From the NCBI GenBank assembly GCA_002405515.1, contig DHLZ01000237.1, forward strand, positions 21,776 through 31,927: DNA of 10,152 nucleotides, given 5' to 3'. This stretch comes from Planctomycetaceae bacterium UBA4655. Its GTDB lineage: Bacteria > Planctomycetota > Planctomycetia > Pirellulales > UBA1268. The position numbers and the translations under genes are program-made. Below, in pieces: positions 6,883-10,152 of this stretch (within the stretch, counting starts at the first letter, position 1; every line of letters begins with the position of its first letter). A model generated the notes under the pieces. That model saw only the letters and a program-made list of their open reading frames with translations. It did not search any database and was not told the DNA's origin.

Positions 6883-6888
6883 AGTATA
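6883..6888 (-). promoter_or_regulatory. Candidate -10 element for the membrane coiled-coil protein gene
   Basis: On the minus strand this reads TATACT, a 5-of-6 match to the -10 consensus. A transcript would start around 6876, about 33 bases before the ATG at 6843. No good -35 is visible 16-18 bases upstream, so an activator or a relaxed -35 may be involved. Confidence 0.4.
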
Positions 6889-6988
6889 GGGTTCCCCCTT
6901 CGTTCCCCGAGAGGCCGAATTTCGGCCCAAAATGGCCGACAAAGCAGACTGACGGGAAGGGCTTCGGCCTCCGCCCCGCTTGGGGATC

Positions 6989-7012
6989 GGGTGTCGCCCG
7001 GGGGCGACACCC
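6989..7012. repeat. Perfect GC-rich inverted repeat, with a second partial copy at 7025-7044
   Basis: GGGTGTCGCC (6989-6998) and GGCGACACCC (7003-7012) form a 10-base-pair stem around CGGG. The 20 bases starting TGTCGCCCGG at 6992 recur at 7025-7044 with one mismatch, 33 bases later, and GTCGCCCG fragments lie between and after. There is no T-tract and no gene ends here, so a simple terminator is unlikely. It looks like a REP-like or protein-binding element. Confidence 0.85.
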
Positions 7013-7218
7013 GTCGCCCGACACTGCCGCCCGGGGGCGACACCGGCGTTCCCGAAGGCCGTCGCCCAAGACGCCTGGATCGGGAAAAAACAGAAAAACG
7101 CAGGCTTCAGCCGGGGTCCATGACTTTTCGCGGGCCGACGTGACGGTTTCGGCACGGCATCTGCCCCATTCGACCCCTTGCCACGAACCCCGTCTCGCCA
7201 CCTCCTCCGGACGCCGCC

Positions 7219-8811
7219 ATGATCCGCACCGCCTCCACAACCCGCTCCTCGCGACCCGTCGGCCCACGTCCCGCCGGGCTCCTGCCCGCCCTTGCCGACC
7301 GCCCTGGAGCCGGACAGCCCGTCAAGCGGCCGATCGAGCGGAAAGCTCGACGCCGGCGATCGGGCAGCAGCCTCAACATCGACGACCCTGTTCGGCTCTA
7401 CCTGCTCCAGATGGGAGGCAACTCGCTGCTTACCCGCGAGACCGAGGTGTCGAGCGCCCGCGAGATCGAGTGTTGGCGGACGCGATTCCGGCGGGCGGTG
7501 CTCGGCAACGACTTCGTGCTCGCCGGCGCGATCAGCCTGCTCGAGAGGGTGCACGCGGGCACGCTCCGTCTCGATCGGACGATCGAGGTGGCCGTCACCG
7601 ACACCCGTGAGAAGAGGCGGATCCTGCGACGCCTCGGCCCGAACCTCGAGACGCTCCGACGCATCCAGCTCGACAATGCGACGCTCTTCCGCACGGCGAT
7701 GTCGAAGACGGTCCCCGACGCGAAGCGGCGGGACGCATGGAGGCGGCTCGTGCGGCAGAAGGGGAAGGCGGTCCGGCTCGTCGAGGAGATGCGGCTGAGG
7801 ATCCAGCGGCTCTATCCCCTGCTGAAGGGCGTTCGCGACGTCGCCGGGCGGATGGAAGCCATCCGTGCCCGTCTCAAGGACGCCGCCGTGGCCTCCGCGG
7901 AGCGGGCCGTGCTGCTCGCGGAGGAACGTCGGCTGCTCTTCGGAATCCGCGAGAGCCGCAGGACGCTCGCCCGCCGTCTCGCGGTGATCGATGAGTCCCA
8001 GTCGAAGTACGACGCCGCCAAGCGGATGCTGGCCGAGGGCAACCTGCGGCTCGTGATCTCCATCGCGAAGCGGTACCGCAATCGCGGCCTCTCCTTCCTC
8101 GACCTGATCCAGGAGGGCAACTCGGGACTCATGCGGGCGGTGGACAAGTTCGAACACGCCCGCGGCTTCAAGTTCTCGACCTACGCGACCTGGTGGATCC
8201 GCCAGGCGATCACGCGGGCGATCGCCGACCAGAGCCGCACGATCCGGGTGCCGGTGCACATGATCGACACGATGACGAAGTTGCGCGGAACCTCCCGCGA
8301 CCTGCTCCAGCGGCTCGGCCGTGAACCGACCATCGAGGAGTTGTCGGCCGCCTCGGGGTTCTCGCTCGAGGAGGTCGAGTGCGTCTGGCGCATGTCGCGA
8401 CGGCCGACGTCGCTCGAATCGCCCGTCGGCGACGGCGACGACGGCACCTTCGGCGACCTCGTCCGCGACGCCCGCGAGGAGGATCCGCTACGGGACGTCC
8501 ACCAGCAATCGCTCAAGGACTGCGTGAAGAAGGCCCTCGAGGGACTGCCCCACCGGGAGCGGGAGATCCTCCGCCTGCGGTTCGGCCTCGCCGACGGCTA
8601 CTCCTACACGCTCGAGGAGGTGGGGACGATCTTCAGCGTCACCCGCGAGAGGGTGCGGCAGATCGAGGCCAAGGCGGTGCAGAAGCTGCGGCAGCCCGGC
8701 TTCAACATGGACCTCTCGAGCTTCATCGACGGCCGCTTCGCCTCCGACGAGCGGCCCGGCATGGAAGCGAGAAAGCCCAGCGCCGAGGGCTCGGCTCTCG
8801 CGGTCTCCTGA
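7219..8811 (+). CDS. rpoD: RpoD-family (group 1/2) RNA polymerase sigma-70 factor (530 aa)
   Basis: Directs RNA polymerase to -10/-35 promoters. A basic, Pro-rich N-terminal tail (1-50) replaces the acidic region 1.1. Region 1.2 is DDPVRLYLLQMGGNSLLTRE (55-74). A long helical non-conserved segment follows (about 85-263). Region 2 (264-348) contains NLRLVISIAKRYRNRGLSFL, DLIQEGNSGLM and the -10-reading TYATWWIRQAITRAIADQSR; region 3 follows (about 349-425). Region 4 has LPHREREILRLRFGL and the -35-reading helix TLEEVGTIFSVTRERVRQIE (464-483). A tail of about 37 residues after region 4 is unusual. The ATG at 7219 gives a complete region 1.2 but no Shine-Dalgarno is seen. Whether this is the housekeeping factor or one of several group 2 paralogues cannot be decided from the window; the symbol is given at family level. 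Confidence 0.93.
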   Translation: MIRTASTTRSSRPVGPRPAGLLPALADRPGAGQPVKRPIERKARRRRSGSSLNIDDPVRLYLLQMGGNSLLTRETEVSSAREIECWRTRFRRAVLGNDFVLAGAISLLERVHAGTLRLDRTIEVAVTDTREKRRILRRLGPNLETLRRIQLDNATLFRTAMSKTVPDAKRRDAWRRLVRQKGKAVRLVEEMRLRIQRLYPLLKGVRDVAGRMEAIRARLKDAAVASAERAVLLAEERRLLFGIRESRRTLARRLAVIDESQSKYDAAKRMLAEGNLRLVISIAKRYRNRGLSFLDLIQEGNSGLMRAVDKFEHARGFKFSTYATWWIRQAITRAIADQSRTIRVPVHMIDTMTKLRGTSRDLLQRLGREPTIEELSAASGFSLEEVECVWRMSRRPTSLESPVGDGDDGTFGDLVRDAREEDPLRDVHQQSLKDCVKKALEGLPHREREILRLRFGLADGYSYTLEEVGTIFSVTRERVRQIEAKAVQKLRQPGFNMDLSSFIDGRFASDERPGMEARKPSAEGSALAVS

Positions 8812-8853
8812 CGCGCCGCGGCATCGGGCGCGGTGGGCGGCCGCGGCTGTGAC

Positions 8854-9081
8854 TCAAGCCCGCTTGGTCGCCTTCTTCTTCCGGGCGACTTTTCGTGCCG
8901 TGGTCTTCGACTTGCCGGCGGCGTTGCTGACGGCGGCCTTCGCCGGGGACTTGCGGGCCTTCTTCCCCGCGGCCACACGCCTCTTCGTCTTCGTGGCGCG
9001 TTGCTGCGTCTTCCCGGAACCGAACACGAAATCCCAGCCTTCCGCGTAGCTGCCCGTGCTTCCGACTCGAACGACCGACAT
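8854..9081 (-). CDS. Small basic protein with histone-H1-like Lys/Arg/Ala tail (75 aa)
   Basis: Residues 1-21 (MSVVRVGSTGSYAEGWDFVF) form a short neutral head. From about residue 22 on there are 14 Lys and 7 Arg, no Asp or Glu, and AKKAAK-like spacing resembling histone H1 or bacterial nucleoid-associated tails. By composition it should bind DNA or RNA non-specifically; that is inference, not homology. The ATG at 9081 has GGAGG five bases upstream (complement of 9087-9091), the best ribosome site in the window, suggesting high expression. It converges on the sigma gene with only 42 bases between the stops. The leader upstream holds tandem repeats and hairpins. I recall small planctomycete proteins beginning with an M-x-VVRVGS-type head, unverified. 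Confidence 0.8.
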   Translation of the reverse strand: MSVVRVGSTGSYAEGWDFVFGSGKTQQRATKTKRRVAAGKKARKSPAKAAVSNAAGKSKTTARKVARKKKATKRA

Positions 9082-9111
9082 GGTGACCTCCGGAGATCGC
9101 GCGATGAAAAA

Positions 9112-9143
9112 CGTCGATGAAGTGAATCGTCGATGAAGTGAAT
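9112..9143 (+). repeat. Perfect 16-base tandem repeat (2 copies) upstream of the basic protein gene
   Basis: CGTCGATGAAGTGAAT occurs at 9112-9127 and 9128-9143 without mismatch, plus two further matching bases. It begins 31 bases upstream of the start codon at 9081, so it would lie in the leader or promoter of that gene. Direct repeats in such a position can be regulator sites, but nothing proves that here. Confidence 0.95.
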
Positions 9144-9202
9144 CGGATGCTGCCGATTCGAGGAGGCTCCGGCAGTCCCGCGCGGCAACTGCTCCGCCTC
9201 CT
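9140..9202. other. Two adjacent hairpins in the 9082-9232 intergenic region
   Basis: GAATCGG (9140-9146) pairs with CCGATTC (9153-9159) around a six-base loop. Directly next to it AGGAGGC (9161-9167) pairs with GCCTCCT (9196-9202), and inside that GCAGT (9172-9176) pairs with ACTGC (9188-9192), enclosing CCGCGCGG. Together they form a compact structured block between two minus-strand genes. There is no T-tract on either strand, so intrinsic termination is doubtful; transcript-end protection or a structured leader is possible. Confidence 0.55.
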
Positions 9203-9232
9203 GAGTGTTCGTAACGATCGAGCGACAGTCCG

Positions 9233-9631
9233 TCAAGCGATGCTCGCGTCGGCGGCCGGGACGATCTCGAGGCTCACGTCGCCGAGCGCACGCCAGAGAG
9301 ACTGACGATCCGCGGTCGCCGATGCCTCGCATCCCTCGCCGTCAGGCGGAGATCGGTCGCCGTCCGGCGACAGCAGCAGCTCGTTTCGCGGGAGGAGAAG
9401 TGACGTGACGTCGAATTCCGCACGCGTCTGAAAGCCCGATGGACGGCCCAGCCGGATTCCGTTGAGGGTGAGATTGGCGGCGACGTCGGCCCCCTCGACC
9501 ACGAGGAGCACCCGATCGGCCCCTTCGAGGCCCGTCGGCCGGCCGAACGAACGCGACCAGTTCGGCGGCGCGTCGCCATCGGCTTCCCGCACATGCCACG
9601 CCCGCGATAGACCGATCCTGTGCCGGGCCAC
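9233..9631 (-). CDS. Stand-alone beta-sandwich protein resembling a GH2 sugar-binding domain (132 aa)
   Basis: The pattern RIGLSRAWHV, then SRSFGRPTGL, RVLLVVEGADVAANLTLNG, RLG and FDVTSLLLPRNELLL (residues 73-87) is the signature of the N-terminal jelly-roll (galactose-binding-like) domain of glycoside hydrolase family 2. There, aromatic or basic strands are followed by a V-x-LNG-x-x-LG turn and an F-D-V-T-x-L-L-x-P-x-N-x-L strand. No catalytic barrel follows and there is no signal peptide, so the protein is probably a non-catalytic, cytoplasmic relative. Two GTG starts compete. I prefer 9631, which has GAGGAG nine bases upstream (complement of 9641-9646); 9664 would add 11 residues with only a weak site. 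It is divergent from trxA. Function unknown; the fold assignment is by motif reading. Confidence 0.7.
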   Translation of the reverse strand: MARHRIGLSRAWHVREADGDAPPNWSRSFGRPTGLEGADRVLLVVEGADVAANLTLNGIRLGRPSGFQTRAEFDVTSLLLPRNELLLSPDGDRSPPDGEGCEASATADRQSLWRALGDVSLEIVPAADASIA

Positions 9632-9644
9632 GCCTGGTGTCTCC

Positions 9645-9674
9645 TCGACCTTGCTGCTTCTCACGCGTTATAGT
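9645..9674 (+). promoter_or_regulatory. Candidate trxA promoter
   Basis: TCGACC (9645-9650) and TATAGT (9669-9674) are spaced by 18 bases and match the sigma-70 -35 and -10 at 4 and 4-5 positions. Transcription would start near 9681, giving a trxA leader of about 54 bases. The site overlaps the 5' end of the divergent gene, so the two genes may interfere with each other. Confidence 0.4.
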
Positions 9675-9734
9675 ACTTCCCACGGGCGGCCACCGGGCTG
9701 CCGATCGAACCACCACCGGAGAAGAGCGACCATC

Positions 9735-10061
9735 ATGGGAAATGCCCTCGAGTTCACCGATGAGAATTTTCAGCGTGAGGTCCTCGATTCCCCCGTGCCG
9801 GTGCTGGTCGATTTCTGGGCCCCCTGGTGCGGCCCCTGCCGGATGATCGGCCCGACGATCGAGGAGCTTTCCGCGGAGAACGAGGGGACCTTCCGCGTGG
9901 GCAAGGTCAACGTCGACGACAACAATCGCGTCGCCATGAACTACAACGTCTCGAGCATCCCGACGATCATGATCTTCAAGAACGGCCAGCTCGTTCAGCA
10001 GTTCATGGGAGTGCAGTCGAAGTCCCGCCTCCAGCAGGCCCTCGACGAGGCGAAGGCCTGA
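9735..10061 (+). CDS. trxA: Thioredoxin (108 aa)
   Basis: Small cytoplasmic dithiol protein that reduces disulfides in enzymes such as ribonucleotide reductase and peroxiredoxins, and is itself reduced by thioredoxin reductase. It has the full classical set: VLVDFWAPWCGPCRM with the redox pair Cys32/Cys35 at the standard numbering, the buried Asp26, the cis-proline Pro76 in SSIPT, and the terminal Gly turn (FMGVQSK). Length equals the usual 105-110 residues, and there is no signal peptide, so it is not a periplasmic or membrane-tethered homologue. The ATG at 9735 follows a purine-rich stretch (GGAGAAGAG, 9718-9726) eight bases upstream. It stands alone, divergent from the GH2-like gene. Identity is secure. 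Confidence 0.97.
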   Translation: MGNALEFTDENFQREVLDSPVPVLVDFWAPWCGPCRMIGPTIEELSAENEGTFRVGKVNVDDNNRVAMNYNVSSIPTIMIFKNGQLVQQFMGVQSKSRLQQALDEAKA

Positions 10062-10091
10062 CGGCGGTCGCCCGGGTTTCGTGCGCGCCAA

Positions 10092-10123
10092 TCGTCGTGT
10101 TTGCCAACCGTCGTGTTTGCCAA
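10092..10123 (+). repeat. 16-base tandem repeat downstream of trxA (2 copies, 15 of 16 identical)
   Basis: CGTCGTGTTTGCCAA occurs at 10093-10107 and 10109-10123, with a 16-base period; a more degenerate third unit precedes it (10 of 16 matches at 10076-10091). The array begins 30 bases after the trxA stop. It has no hairpin or T-tract, so it is not a terminator. The last 29 bases of the window hold nothing I recognise. Confidence 0.9.
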
Positions 10124-10152
10124 ACGTGACGGGTTCGGGGCTGCCCGTATGC

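Larger units (their letters stand above)
6844..7218. other. 375-base divergent intergenic region
   Basis: No gene is supported here. From left to right it contains the GGAG ribosome site of the membrane-protein gene (complement of 6850-6853), its probable -10 element (complement of 6883-6888, TATACT), a 15-base palindrome GGCCGAATTTCGGCC (6913-6927), two related strong palindromes (6989-7012 and 7025-7044) and an A-rich run (7085-7097). On the sigma-gene side I see no convincing promoter or Shine-Dalgarno. Short frames crossing the palindromes are simple products of the repeats. Confidence 0.7.

Noticed and set aside
7085..7097. A-rich run next to GC-rich hairpins, considered as an intrinsic terminator on the minus strand
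   Set aside because: No gene on the minus strand ends there, and the region lies between two divergent genes.
5446..7143. 565-codon plus-strand frame opposite the membrane coiled-coil gene
   Set aside because: The opposite strand has membrane segments, a coiled coil and a ribosome site. This frame is His/Arg/Asp-rich shadow and reads through the palindromes.
6844..8259. Upstream extension of the membrane coiled-coil protein to 1027 codons
   Set aside because: This extension is antisense to the sigma factor and crosses the palindromes. A GGAG-preceded ATG at 6843 and a -10 element at 6883-6888 give a sensible start.
8815..8847. Possible bidirectional terminator between the sigma gene and the basic-protein gene (GCCGCGGC at both ends)
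   Set aside because: Each arm is itself palindromic, the loop is 17 bases and there is no T-tract on either strand, so it is weak evidence in GC-rich DNA.
9112..9143. CRISPR array or iteron origin
   Set aside because: There are only two direct copies and no spacers; no replication gene or DnaA-box cluster is present.

Overview
The window reads as a chromosomal stretch from a high-GC member of the Planctomycetota. The evidence is: (i) a secreted, Cys-rich protein (2368-3102) with the YFEQ..LERYGH / GAHFF / LPYKMG signature that I associate with planctomycete genomes; (ii) several conserved-looking proteins of unknown function of a kind common in that phylum; (iii) an RpoD-type sigma factor lacking region 1.1; and (iv) loose operons with weak or absent Shine-Dalgarno sequences at several genes. 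The taxonomic call is from memory of protein families, not from a search. High GC creates very long antisense ORFs, which I treat as shadows.

Layout. 66-746 (-) is an unknown conserved-type protein, divergent from guaB (876-2387, +), the IMP dehydrogenase of GTP synthesis. guaB overlaps or nearly touches a secreted Cys-rich protein gene (2368-3102, +). After a 76-base gap with a plausible extended -10 promoter come btaA (3179-4366) and btaB (4399-5127). This pair is predicted to convert diacylglycerol and S-adenosylmethionine into the phosphorus-free betaine lipid DGTS. The short gap after btaB is almost entirely made of two degenerate extra copies of the btaB 3' end. It runs into the stop of a convergent gene (5176-6843, -) for a membrane-anchored coiled-coil protein of unknown function.

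The 375-base divergent region 6844-7218 has a good -10 element for the membrane-protein gene, a 15-base palindrome and two copies of a strong GC-rich palindrome. It is followed by an RpoD-family sigma factor (7219-8811, +). Convergent to the sigma gene is a 75-residue protein with a histone-H1-like Lys/Arg/Ala tail (8854-9081, -). Its upstream region is highly structured, with a perfect 16-base tandem repeat and two hairpins. Next are a small stand-alone beta-sandwich protein resembling the glycoside hydrolase family 2 sugar-binding domain (9233-9631, -) and, divergently, thioredoxin trxA (9735-10061, +). Downstream of trxA is another 16-base tandem repeat.

There is no evidence of mobile elements, CRISPR, prophage or RNA genes. 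The genes are mostly housekeeping (guaB, sigma factor, trxA), mixed with lineage-specific proteins. The two most interesting items are the betaine-lipid pair, whose methyltransferase carries motifs I remember from the eukaryotic fused enzyme, and a recurring pattern of short tandem duplications (15, 16, 16 and 24-27 bases). One of these duplications lies inside the guaB active-site flap region.
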